Source of the DNA: Nitrosomonadales bacterium
GTDB taxonomy: Bacteria; Pseudomonadota; Gammaproteobacteria; Burkholderiales; Methylophilaceae
Length of the DNA: 16,590 nucleotides
Direction of reading: 5' to 3'
Assembly: GCA_018657165.1 (NCBI GenBank)
Contig: JABHXS010000111.1
Coordinates: 1 to 16,590, forward strand
The stretch's first letter is position 1. Every line of letters starts with the position of its first letter. The notes beneath the pieces were generated by a model. The model worked only from the letters and a program-made list of their open reading frames with translations. It did not search any database and was not told where the DNA came from. Positions 6,814-14,405 of this stretch are shown here, piece after piece. A program made the translations under genes and the position numbers.

Positions 6814-7247
6814 TATTTCTCCAGCATTGAGAAGACGCCTTGATTGGCTAACTCATCAGCCTTTTCATTGCCTTCATTACCTGCATGCCCTCTAACCCAT
6901 TCCCAATTAATTTTTCTTGAGGATGATGCTTCGTCTAACTCAACCCATAAATCCTTATTTTTAACTGGCTTTTTGCTACTCGACCTCCAGCTATTAACTT
7001 TCCATTTTTTGATCCATTCACTTATACCTTTCTGCACATAGGTAGAATCTGTATAAATAGTAAGCTCAATAGAGGGTGATATTTCTTTAAGGGCCATTAT
7101 GACCGCCATTAATTCCATGCGATTATTTGTTGTTTTATTTTCACCGCCGAATAGCTCTATATTTTTTTTATCTTGAATAATTAAGGCTCCCCATCCACCA
7201 ACACCAGGATTCCCCTTACATGCTCCATCAGTATAAATTTTAATCAT
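6813..7247 (-). CDS. rnhA: Ribonuclease HI
   Basis: RNase HI cuts RNA in RNA-DNA hybrids, removing R-loops and primer remnants in the cytoplasm. All catalytic residues are present at near-E. coli positions: D7 (IYTDGACKGNPG), E45 (NNRMELMAV), D67 (YTDSTYV), D131 (NEKADELAN) and the mobile-loop histidine H121 (VRGHAGN). The basic handle region WIKKWKVNSWRSSSKKPVKN is also present. The length is 144 residues against 155 in E. coli. The start overlaps the end of the upstream methyltransferase gene by 8 bp and the stop overlaps the dnaQ start by one base, making a tight three-gene unit. Assignment is firm. Confidence 0.97.
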   Translation of the reverse strand: MIKIYTDGACKGNPGVGGWGALIIQDKKNIELFGGENKTTNNRMELMAVIMALKEISPSIELTIYTDSTYVQKGISEWIKKWKVNSWRSSSKKPVKNKDLWVELDEASSSRKINWEWVRGHAGNEGNEKADELANQGVFSMLEK

Positions 7248-7914
7248 ATGATTTAGTCACCGCCACTTCTCTTTTCTTTATTTTATTCCATTCCTTTTTT
7301 TTTGGAGCCTTTGAAACAGTAACCTTTTCGGCAACTATGAAATAAATATTACCAAAAAGTGGTAGCCACCTGTTACCTATTTTTTCTAAATTATTGTTAA
7401 TGTTTGATTTACCATCAAAAAATAAAGGTTGATAATGTTCAAATTTTGATTCCCTCAATGTAAATCCCGATTGCTTTAATAAATTTTGTATTCTTGAAAT
7501 GCTCAAAAAACTTCCATTCCAGGGATAAAAATTATCAAATTTTATCAATTTCCTTAAGCCGGCAAAGCTTATTGGATTAAATCCACATAAAATAATATAA
7601 CCACCAGAAACTGTTACCCTAAATAACTCATCCATAAGTTTTTGTGGGTTGCCTACCCTTTCAAATAAATGTAAACATAAAATTAAATCAATTGAATCAA
7701 AATCGAATGGTAACCATTCTTCATCTAAGTCGACATTTTTCTCTTTGCCTCTTGCGATAATATGATGTTTTATTTTTGTAGCTTTAATTAAATTTTTTTT
7801 ATGCTCACCTAGCTGCAAGGCATAATAACCAAATTTCTGCTGAAGGTACTTTTGCATAACCTTTTGTTCAAAATCAACAAGGCTCTTCCCTAACTCAGTA
7901 TCAAACCAATTCAT
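7240..7914 (-). CDS. YafS-like class I SAM-dependent methyltransferase
   Basis: This is a methyltransferase-fold protein of the Methyltransf_11/YafS type with unknown substrate. The second half of the fold is recognisable: DFDSIDLILCLHLFERVGNPQ (about 71-91) resembles motif IV and the following helix. ELFRVTVSGGYIILCGFNP (about 96-114) resembles the strand, loop and strand of motif VI. The glycine-rich SAM motif I is not recognisable; the equivalent place near residues 29-40 reads GYYALQLGEHKK. I recall YafS-like proteins also having a degenerate motif I, so this need not be damage. The C terminus is very basic (KKKEWNKIKKREV). The protein has 224 residues. The gene overlaps rnhA by 8 bp and diverges from gloB across 44 bp. 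In E. coli yafS likewise lies between gloB and rnhA. Function is not known. Confidence 0.8.
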   Translation of the reverse strand: MNWFDTELGKSLVDFEQKVMQKYLQQKFGYYALQLGEHKKNLIKATKIKHHIIARGKEKNVDLDEEWLPFDFDSIDLILCLHLFERVGNPQKLMDELFRVTVSGGYIILCGFNPISFAGLRKLIKFDNFYPWNGSFLSISRIQNLLKQSGFTLRESKFEHYQPLFFDGKSNINNNLEKIGNRWLPLFGNIYFIVAEKVTVSKAPKKKEWNKIKKREVAVTKSYD

Positions 7915-7958
7915 TTTTAAAATATTCCATTAAATCTATAGTAAAATTTTAAATACAT

Positions 7959-8684
7959 ATGCAATTCAGTCTACCAAAAAATACTAATATATCTATACAC
8001 CCAATAAAATCTTTTACAGATAATTATATTTGGATGATAAAAAAAAATAGGGATGTAGTCATAGTCGACCCAGGTGACTCCTCACCAGTATTAAGCTTGT
8101 TAAAAAAAGAAGGCTTTAATCTAAAAGGCATCTTGATAACACATAAACATGCTGATCATATTGGAGGCATAGAAGATTTAATTAAATTTTATCCAGATGT
8201 CAAAATATATGGGCCTAAAAATGAATTTAACTTCACCTATGATTTAGTAAGTAATAATGACCTTATAACTATAAATGAACTTGGTATCTCTTTCAGGGTT
8301 ATTGAAACACCAGGACATACACTTGATCACATTGTATTTGCCGATAAAAATCATCTATTCTGCGGAGATACTTTATTTGGTTGTGGGTGCGGAAAATTAT
8401 TCGAGGGGACTTTTTCTCAAATGCATACATCCTTGAAGTTATTATCAAAACTGCCGGGGTCAATTAAAATTTTTTGTGCCCATGAATATACAAAAAAAAA
8501 TATTGAATTTGCACTCACGGAAGAAAAAAATAATAAAGACCTTATATCAAGAAAAAAAAGATTAACTGGCGTAGATATTACCCTTCCATCAACGCTCTAT
8601 GATGAACTCAAAACAAACCCCTTTCTTCGATCAAAAAATTTAACACAATTTAAAGAGCGAAGAATAAGAAAGGATAACTTTTAA
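7959..8684 (+). CDS. gloB: Hydroxyacylglutathione hydrolase (glyoxalase II)
   Basis: Glyoxalase II hydrolyses S-lactoylglutathione to lactate and glutathione, the second step of methylglyoxal detoxification. It is a metallo-beta-lactamase-fold enzyme with two metals. The ligands are visible: THKHADHIGG (H62, H64, D66, H67), H120 in ETPGHTLDH, D137 in FCGDTLF and H175 in CAHEYT. The motifs DNYIWMI, CGKLFEGT and TNPFLR are diagnostic of GloB. The length is 241 residues against about 251 in E. coli. Only 44 bp separate it from the divergent methyltransferase. A TATAGT box at 7937-7942 would place the transcript start very near the ATG, giving a short leader, and no strong Shine-Dalgarno sequence is visible. 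It heads a tight plus-strand series with mltD 1 nt downstream. Confidence 0.96.
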   Translation: MQFSLPKNTNISIHPIKSFTDNYIWMIKKNRDVVIVDPGDSSPVLSLLKKEGFNLKGILITHKHADHIGGIEDLIKFYPDVKIYGPKNEFNFTYDLVSNNDLITINELGISFRVIETPGHTLDHIVFADKNHLFCGDTLFGCGCGKLFEGTFSQMHTSLKLLSKLPGSIKIFCAHEYTKKNIEFALTEEKNNKDLISRKKRLTGVDITLPSTLYDELKTNPFLRSKNLTQFKERRIRKDNF

Positions 8685-8685
8685 A

Positions 8686-10116
8686 ATGAATCAACTTACA
8701 ACAAATATTTTTTTCATTTGTCTTGTTTTAATAATTTTTATTTCCCCAATTAATCTTAAAGCAGAATCTAGTCACAATCATTGTCATTGCATTAATGCCC
8801 AACAACAAACTTTTGAATATATTGAGGAAGCTGATAGCAACGAAATTTCTCAAAGCAAAAAAAATTTCTATCTTACAATTCCTAAACCATTAAATGAGAA
8901 AAGCCTCTTTACAACTGAAGTTGGGATTCAGGAGAGGCCAGAAAATATCTGGAATATTGTAAATAAAGGATATCGAATTCCCGATCCCAAAAAGAAATGG
9001 GCTAAGAAAGTGGTTAAAAAATATGAGCGCTGGTACAGCGAGCACCCTGTATATACTTATCGAATGTTTGAAAGAGCTAAAAGGTATATTTACTATGTTG
9101 TCCATGAGGTCAAAAAAAGAAATATGCCAATGGAAATTGCATTGCTTCCAATAATTGAAAGCGCATATAATCCCATTGCAAGATCAAATGCGAAGGCGGT
9201 TGGGCTTTGGCAATTTATACCTTCAACTGGGAAAAACTATGGTCTGAAACAAAACTGGTGGAAAGATGAAAGAAGTAATGTCATCCTATCAACAAATGCA
9301 TCGCTAAATTATCTAGAAAAACTATACAAACAATTTGGAACATGGGAGCTAGCGCTTGCTGCTTATAATGCAGGTGAAGGAAAGGTAAGCAGAGAAATTA
9401 AAAAAAATAAAAGACGTAAAAGAGCTACAGACTACTACACGATTAGCCTTCCAAGAGAAACGGATGAGTATGTGTCAAAGCTAATTGCAATGAAACACAT
9501 CATACAAAACCCATCAAAATATAATGTAGAGGTGCTTGAAATCCCTAATGAGCCATATTTTGGTGAAGTAACCATAACTGAGCAAATGGATATAGATCTA
9601 ATTTTGAAATTAGCAGATATATCTTCTGAGGAATTTGAGTTGCTTAATGCGCATCACAAAAGACCATTGATACCAAAAGAATCTCAACCTACTACAATTT
9701 TATTACCTCAATATAAAATTAATACATACAGTAAAAATTTAGCCGAGCATGACGGCCCTCTTTCTAATTGGATTTTGTACAAGCCCAAAAGAAGAGAGTC
9801 AATTATGAGGGTGGCTAAAAAATTTGATGTTAACTTGAGTACATTTAAAAGAATAAACAACCTAAATGGAAGGGTCACGTTCAGAAGGAATAGTACTGTT
9901 TTAATTCCAAAAAGCAATGAGCTTAAAAGTAAATATACCCTAAAAGGAACAGGTGACTTTAATTATACATCGGTGGGTACACATCATGTTTCAAAGGGCG
10001 ATACTCTTGGAGGCATCGCTAGAAAATACAAAGTTTCTATAGAAGATCTAAAAGAATTTAATGAACTTGATTCACATATAATAATCATAGGTACAACCAT
10101 AGATATACCACAATAA
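8686..10116 (+). CDS. mltD: Membrane-bound lytic murein transglycosylase D, LysM-containing
   Basis: MltD cleaves the glycan strands of peptidoglycan to 1,6-anhydro products and acts in the periplasm. An N-terminal hydrophobic segment (about 7-22) is followed by a possible signal peptidase I site after LKA (residue 26). There is no lipobox cysteine, unlike the E. coli lipoprotein. The transglycosylase domain covers about 140-260, with catalytic E158 in LPIIESAYNP, then KAVGLWQFIPSTG and ALAAYNAGEGKV. A C-terminal LysM peptidoglycan-binding repeat is clear at 433-476 (HHVSKGDTLGGIARKYKV), and a diverged LysM lies at about 363-406. Just after the presumed cleavage site is an odd HNHCHC cluster (30-35). 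AAGGA at 8670-8674 serves the ATG. It lies 1 nt after gloB, a pairing also known in E. coli, and directly abuts the ABC binding-protein gene. Confidence 0.94.
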   Translation: MNQLTTNIFFICLVLIIFISPINLKAESSHNHCHCINAQQQTFEYIEEADSNEISQSKKNFYLTIPKPLNEKSLFTTEVGIQERPENIWNIVNKGYRIPDPKKKWAKKVVKKYERWYSEHPVYTYRMFERAKRYIYYVVHEVKKRNMPMEIALLPIIESAYNPIARSNAKAVGLWQFIPSTGKNYGLKQNWWKDERSNVILSTNASLNYLEKLYKQFGTWELALAAYNAGEGKVSREIKKNKRRKRATDYYTISLPRETDEYVSKLIAMKHIIQNPSKYNVEVLEIPNEPYFGEVTITEQMDIDLILKLADISSEEFELLNAHHKRPLIPKESQPTTILLPQYKINTYSKNLAEHDGPLSNWILYKPKRRESIMRVAKKFDVNLSTFKRINNLNGRVTFRRNSTVLIPKSNELKSKYTLKGTGDFNYTSVGTHHVSKGDTLGGIARKYKVSIEDLKEFNELDSHIIIIGTTIDIPQ

Positions 10117-11763
10117 TTGATTAAGAGAATAATCTTGAAACAAATTTTTTTACTAATTTTGTTGCTTATTTTTTTAATAAGTTGCTCAAATAATAATTCA
10201 GAAGTTATTGATTATAAAGATAATAATTTATCTAATGGTGGCGTTCTTATCAATGCAATGTCTGCGGAGCCAAGTAACCTTATTTCAATGATAGCGGGTG
10301 ACAGTGCATCAAGTGCAATTGCAAGTAAAATTTTTAATTCCCTCATAAGATATGATGAAAATCTTAACTTCACCTCGGATATTGCAGAAAGTTGGAAAAT
10401 CTCAAAAAACCAGAAAACAATTACTTTTAAAATCAAAAAAGGGCTTGAATGGTCAGATGGTGTTCCGCTCACTAGCGCGGATGTATATTTTACTTGGAAG
10501 CTAATAACTAATCCAAACACAAGAACGCCCTATGGGGCTGATTATACGCTTGTAAGTGAAGCAAAAATTCCAGATGAACATACTTTCATTGTGACCTATG
10601 ATCAAAATTATGCACCCGCACTAGATACATGGGCTTCACTAGAAATTTTACCGAAACATATACTGGAAAATGAAGATATCAACAGCACTTTCTTTTCAAG
10701 AAAACCAATAGGTTCAAACTACTACAAACTTGGCGATTGGATCAGCGGGCAACAAGTTAATCTAATCAAAAGTGATAACGGAGTCCTTGGAGCTCCTCAT
10801 ATAGATAAGCTAACATCAAGAATTATTCCCGACACTTCGTCCCAATTTTTGGAGCTTTCAGCTGGAAATATCGATTTAATGAACATTAATCCAATTCAAT
10901 TCAAAAGGGTTTTTCCAGCCAAGCCTAAACTAAAACGCAGGACTGAGCTTTATAAGGAAATGGGTAATGGTTATACCTATTTGGGATTCAATCTTAATAA
11001 AAAACCCTTCGATGATAAAAGGGTTAGACAGGCTATTAACTATGCGATTAATAAAGAAGAGGTTATTAAAGGGGTTCTTTTAGGATTAGGAGAGCCTATA
11101 TCTAGCCCATATAAGCCTGGAACGAGATGGAATAACCCCTCCTTAAAGCCTTATGCCTACAGCCCTAAGAAAGCTCTTAGTTTGCTTAAAGAGGCCGGCT
11201 ATAAAATGTCAGGTAATAATTTTTTAGTGAAAGAAGGAAAAGCGTTAGAGTTTGAAATCATTACAAATCAAAATAAACAAAGAGAGATGACTGCTGTATT
11301 AATTCAACGCAGACTCAAAGAAATTGGAATAAAGGTTTCCATCAGAGTGATTGAGTGGGCAAGCTTTGTGAATAGATTTATAAAAACAGGTAATTTCGAT
11401 GTGGTTGTTCTTGGTTGGAGTTTATCTTTAGATCCAGATCAATACAATATATGGCACTCCTCACAACAAGGGCCCGGGCAATTTAATTTTGTAGGTTACC
11501 ATAACGAAAAGGTTGACTTGCTACTTGAGAAAGGAAGAAGGGAGCTAGATTTAGACAAAAGAGAGAAAATTTATCATGAATTTTCAAAGCATTTATTGGA
11601 AGACTCGCCCATTGTTTACTTATATGCAGGTTATGGCCTGACAGCAGTAAATAAAAGAATCAAGGGCATTAAAATGCCAGCTCCGCCAGCAGGCATTTAT
11701 CATAACAGTTACAATTGGTATATTCCCAAAAGCTTAAGAAGAAACGAGTTTACAGATAAATGA
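10117..11763 (+). CDS. Peptide/nickel-type ABC transporter substrate-binding lipoprotein
   Basis: This is a family 5 extracellular solute-binding protein (DppA/OppA/SapA type), which would capture peptides or similar solutes in the periplasm. A lipobox LISC with C23 follows a hydrophobic core, so it is probably a lipoprotein tethered to the inner membrane. Family signatures include LEWSDGVPLTSADVYFTWKL near 109-128 and PFDDKRVRQAINYAINKEEV near 300-319. The C-terminal GNFDVVVLGWSLSLDPDQ and YLYAGY stretches also fit. The length of about 548 residues is normal. The start is uncertain. A TTG at 10117 abuts the mltD stop and could work by reinitiation, while an in-frame TTG at 10135 has AGAGA 6 nt upstream and would give a 17-residue lipoprotein leader. 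The stop overlaps the next permease start as ATGA. Specificity cannot be told from sequence. Confidence 0.92.
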   Translation: MIKRIILKQIFLLILLLIFLISCSNNNSEVIDYKDNNLSNGGVLINAMSAEPSNLISMIAGDSASSAIASKIFNSLIRYDENLNFTSDIAESWKISKNQKTITFKIKKGLEWSDGVPLTSADVYFTWKLITNPNTRTPYGADYTLVSEAKIPDEHTFIVTYDQNYAPALDTWASLEILPKHILENEDINSTFFSRKPIGSNYYKLGDWISGQQVNLIKSDNGVLGAPHIDKLTSRIIPDTSSQFLELSAGNIDLMNINPIQFKRVFPAKPKLKRRTELYKEMGNGYTYLGFNLNKKPFDDKRVRQAINYAINKEEVIKGVLLGLGEPISSPYKPGTRWNNPSLKPYAYSPKKALSLLKEAGYKMSGNNFLVKEGKALEFEIITNQNKQREMTAVLIQRRLKEIGIKVSIRVIEWASFVNRFIKTGNFDVVVLGWSLSLDPDQYNIWHSSQQGPGQFNFVGYHNEKVDLLLEKGRRELDLDKREKIYHEFSKHLLEDSPIVYLYAGYGLTAVNKRIKGIKMPAPPAGIYHNSYNWYIPKSLRRNEFTDK

Positions 11764-12779
11764 TTAAATACCTAATCAAAAGAATATTGTGGATGATACC
11801 TATGCTTATAGGTATTAGCCTAATATCCTTCTTTATTATGCATTTAGCGCCTGGTGATATAACTTCATCCGAAGCATCCTTTAATCCAAAGGCATCAGAA
11901 GAATCAAGACAGAAATTAAGGGAGCTTTACAACTTAGATAAACCCGTCATTATCCAATATGGCTTATGGCTTAAAAGAATGGTTAAGTTAGATTTCGGAA
12001 ATTCATTTGCATCACATCAGAGACCTGTCCTATGGGAGAAAAAAGATAACAATGGCAACGTTATTAAAGGCTTAATTCAAGAATCACTCCCCATAACACT
12101 TCTAATTAATCTAATTGGTATTTTTTTAATATTTTCTATTTCAATCATTCTTGGTACCATTTCTGCGGTAAAACAAAATTCTATTGTTGACCGATCGATA
12201 ACTTTTTTTATTTTTGTCGCTTTCGCAATCCCAGGTTTTTGGCTTGCCCTATTACTTATGTATTGGACTGGCGTCCTAAACCAATGGCTTCCAATATCTG
12301 GACTTCATTCACTAGACTATAAAAACTTCTCTGAAATTGGTCAATTTCTTGATCTTTTGAAACATTTAATCCTACCCGTTTCTATATCAATGTTAAGTGG
12401 GTTAGCTGGAATATCTTTGTACGTCAGAAATGGGATGCTCGACGTCCTTCACCAAGACTTCATTACGACTGCTAGGTCTAAGGGACTTGAAGAAAAAACT
12501 ATTATTTTTACGCATGCTCTAAAAAATGCAATTCTCCCTTTAATCACAATTATAGGTCTTTCTATTCCGGGCTTGATTGGTGGCTCAGTAATTACTGAGT
12601 CTATATTCGCTATCCCAGGAATGGGAAAACTATTTTATGATTCTGTTTTAATGAGAGATTTTCCTGTAATTATGGGAATACTTACTATTGGATCTGTTCT
12701 TACTTTATTGGGCACTCTAATAGCAGATATCGGATACGCATGGGCAGACCCAAGAATAAGAAAGGGGTTGGTTAAATGA
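11760..12779 (+). CDS. ABC transporter permease, DppB/OppB/SapB family
   Basis: This is the first membrane subunit of the importer, with an N-terminal helix and about five further membrane helices. The N terminus YLIKRILWMIPMLIGISLISFF and MHLAPGD at 27-33 are hallmarks of the DppB branch. The cytoplasmic EAA loop, which docks on an ATPase, is at about 234-260 (FITTARSKG, then HALKNAILP). ESIFAIPGMGKL and the end AYAWADPRIR type are also family features. An extra stretch rich in Asn and Lys at about 91-104 lies in the periplasmic part between RPV and the first core helix and may be lineage-specific. The 339-residue length is at the upper family range. Its start overlaps the binding-protein stop by 4 bp and its stop overlaps the next permease start by 4 bp, both as ATGA. 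Confidence 0.94.
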   Translation: MIKYLIKRILWMIPMLIGISLISFFIMHLAPGDITSSEASFNPKASEESRQKLRELYNLDKPVIIQYGLWLKRMVKLDFGNSFASHQRPVLWEKKDNNGNVIKGLIQESLPITLLINLIGIFLIFSISIILGTISAVKQNSIVDRSITFFIFVAFAIPGFWLALLLMYWTGVLNQWLPISGLHSLDYKNFSEIGQFLDLLKHLILPVSISMLSGLAGISLYVRNGMLDVLHQDFITTARSKGLEEKTIIFTHALKNAILPLITIIGLSIPGLIGGSVITESIFAIPGMGKLFYDSVLMRDFPVIMGILTIGSVLTLLGTLIADIGYAWADPRIRKGLVK

Positions 12780-13591
12780 TTTTTTTTAAAGGTAATTCTC
12801 TTGCTATTGTCGGATTCATCATTATCTCCATAATTTTATTCGTTGCTATATTTGCTCATTTTTTAAGCCCTTATGATCCGAACTATATTGATATCAACTC
12901 CATTCTATTACCCCCTTCATTGGATCATTTAATGGGAACGGACGGTCTAGGGAGAGACGTTCTATCACGAATGCTATATGGCGCTAGAATTTCACTATTT
13001 GTTGGGTTTGTTGCTGTAGGTATAGCGACTTTAATTGGGATCATTCTAGGCTCAATTGCAGGCTTTTATGGGGGTTGGTTGGATTCAGTTATTATGCGCC
13101 TTGTTGATATCATGTTATCCATACCTACTTTCTTTTTAATTTTAGCTGTAATCGCATTTCTAACCCCTTCAATCTGGAATATCATGATCGTTATTGGCCT
13201 TACCTCTTGGATGGGAGTTACCAGGCTGGTAAGGGCAGAATTTTTAAGTTTAAGGCAGAGAGATTATGTGCTTGCTTCAATTGTTATGGGCACAAGCAAT
13301 GGAAAGATCATCACAAAACATCTTCTTCCAAATAGCCTAACGCCCATTATTGTCAGCTCTGTCCTTGGGATAGCTAGTGCTGTATTAATTGAGTCCGGAT
13401 TAAGCTTTTTAGGGTTGGGTGTTCAAGCTCCTACTGCATCATGGGGAAACATACTAACTGATGGAAAGGAGTATATTCAATTTGCATGGTGGCTTTCTTT
13501 ATTCCCAGGTTTGGCTATTCTTGTTACCGTATTAGGTTATAATCTCCTTGGGGAAGGCTTAAGAGACGTGCTTGATCCAAAAAATAAATAA
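12776..13591 (+). CDS. ABC transporter permease, DppC/OppC/SapC family
   Basis: This is the second membrane subunit and partner of the preceding permease. An N-terminal helix (about 8-30) is followed by HLMGTDGLGRDVLSR at 51-65, the signature of the OppC branch. The EAA loop is at about 163-187 (YVLASIVMGTSNGK, then HLLPNSLTP), and ESGLSFLGLGVQAPTASWG near the end is highly typical. The length is 271 residues. The EAA loop is intact, so an ATPase is expected. No ATPase gene follows, though: the next gene, fabI, begins 31 nt downstream. In E. coli the related sap operon has two ATPase genes (sapD, sapF) and lies near fabI. The stop is embedded in a short TAAA tandem that places stops in all frames. 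Confidence 0.94.
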   Translation: MIFFKGNSLAIVGFIIISIILFVAIFAHFLSPYDPNYIDINSILLPPSLDHLMGTDGLGRDVLSRMLYGARISLFVGFVAVGIATLIGIILGSIAGFYGGWLDSVIMRLVDIMLSIPTFFLILAVIAFLTPSIWNIMIVIGLTSWMGVTRLVRAEFLSLRQRDYVLASIVMGTSNGKIITKHLLPNSLTPIIVSSVLGIASAVLIESGLSFLGLGVQAPTASWGNILTDGKEYIQFAWWLSLFPGLAILVTVLGYNLLGEGLRDVLDPKNK

Positions 13592-13608
13592 ATAAATAAA
13601 ATTTTATT
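13585..13608. repeat. TAAA tandem (four units) running into a 14-bp AT palindrome
   Basis: Four TAAA units occupy 13585-13600 and include the permease stop codon. They run into AATAAAATTTTATT (13595-13608), a perfect palindrome with no loop. The tract sits in the 31-nt gap before the fabI ribosome-binding site AAAAGG (13612-13617). It may be plain AT-rich filler. Confidence 0.5.
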
Positions 13609-13622
13609 AACAAAAGGTATTT

Positions 13623-14405
13623 ATGGGATTTCTAAAAAATAAAAAAGCGCTTATTTTAGGTTTATTAAGTGAACGTTCAATTGCTTATGGGATTGCAAAA
13701 AGCATGAAAGAGCAAGGTGCTGAATTAGCATTTACCTACCAAATGGAAAAACATAAAGGTCGCGTTGAAAAATTAGCTAGTGCTTTTGATTCAAATATTG
13801 TTTTACCATGCGACGTTTCTTCAGACGATGATATAAATCACGTTTTTCCCTTACTGTCAGAGCATTGGAAAACCTTTGATATCATAATACATTCTATTGC
13901 TTTTGTTCCCAGGGATGCGTTAACAGGTGACTTCGTTGAGTCAACTTCTAGGGAAAATTTTAAAATAGCTCATGATATTAGCTCATATAGTTTTACTGCC
14001 TTAGCAAAGGCCGCTCTCCCATTTTTAAATCAAAATGCAAGCCTTCTTACTGTTAGTTACCTTGGGGCTGAGAGAACTATGCCAAATTATAATGTTATGG
14101 GTTTAGCTAAAGCTAGCTTAGAGGCAAATGTTCGATATATGTCACATAGTTTGGGTAATAAGAATATCAGGGTAAACGCGGTCTCTGCTGGCCCTATAAA
14201 AACATTAGCAGCCTCAGGAATTGCAAATTTTGATAAAATGTATGACTTTAATCAAAAACATACCGCCCTCAAAAGAAATGTAACAACAGATGAGGTAGGT
14301 AACGTAGCAGCATTCCTATGTAGTGATTTAGCTTCTGGTGTTACAGGTGAAATAACCTATGTAGATGCTGGTATGAACATTACAGCTGCAGGAACAGTAG
14401 ATTAA
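13623..14405 (+). CDS. fabI: Enoyl-[acyl-carrier-protein] reductase [NADH] FabI
   Basis: FabI reduces trans-2-enoyl-ACP to acyl-ACP, the last step of each fatty-acid elongation cycle, and is the triclosan target. It is a short-chain dehydrogenase-type fold. The cofactor region GLLSERSIAYGIAKSM (13-28) is clear. The active site Y146, Y156 and K163 in SYLGAERTMPNYNVMGLAK has the same numbering as E. coli FabI. VNAVSAGPIKTLAASGI (about 184-200) is the substrate-binding loop region. Residue 93 is alanine (SIAF) where E. coli has G93; as far as I recall other FabI proteins also have Ala here. The length is 260 residues. AAAAGG (13612-13617) lies 5 nt before the ATG. The gene follows the permease after 31 nt, and its stop overlaps that of ppiD by 4 bp. 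Confidence 0.97.
   Translation: MGFLKNKKALILGLLSERSIAYGIAKSMKEQGAELAFTYQMEKHKGRVEKLASAFDSNIVLPCDVSSDDDINHVFPLLSEHWKTFDIIIHSIAFVPRDALTGDFVESTSRENFKIAHDISSYSFTALAKAALPFLNQNASLLTVSYLGAERTMPNYNVMGLAKASLEANVRYMSHSLGNKNIRVNAVSAGPIKTLAASGIANFDKMYDFNQKHTALKRNVTTDEVGNVAAFLCSDLASGVTGEITYVDAGMNITAAGTVD

Noticed and set aside
13595..13608. AATAAAATTTTATT palindrome as a terminator before fabI
   Set aside because: It has no loop, no G or C in the stem and lies 4 nt before the fabI ribosome-binding site. It is most likely chance in AT-rich DNA.
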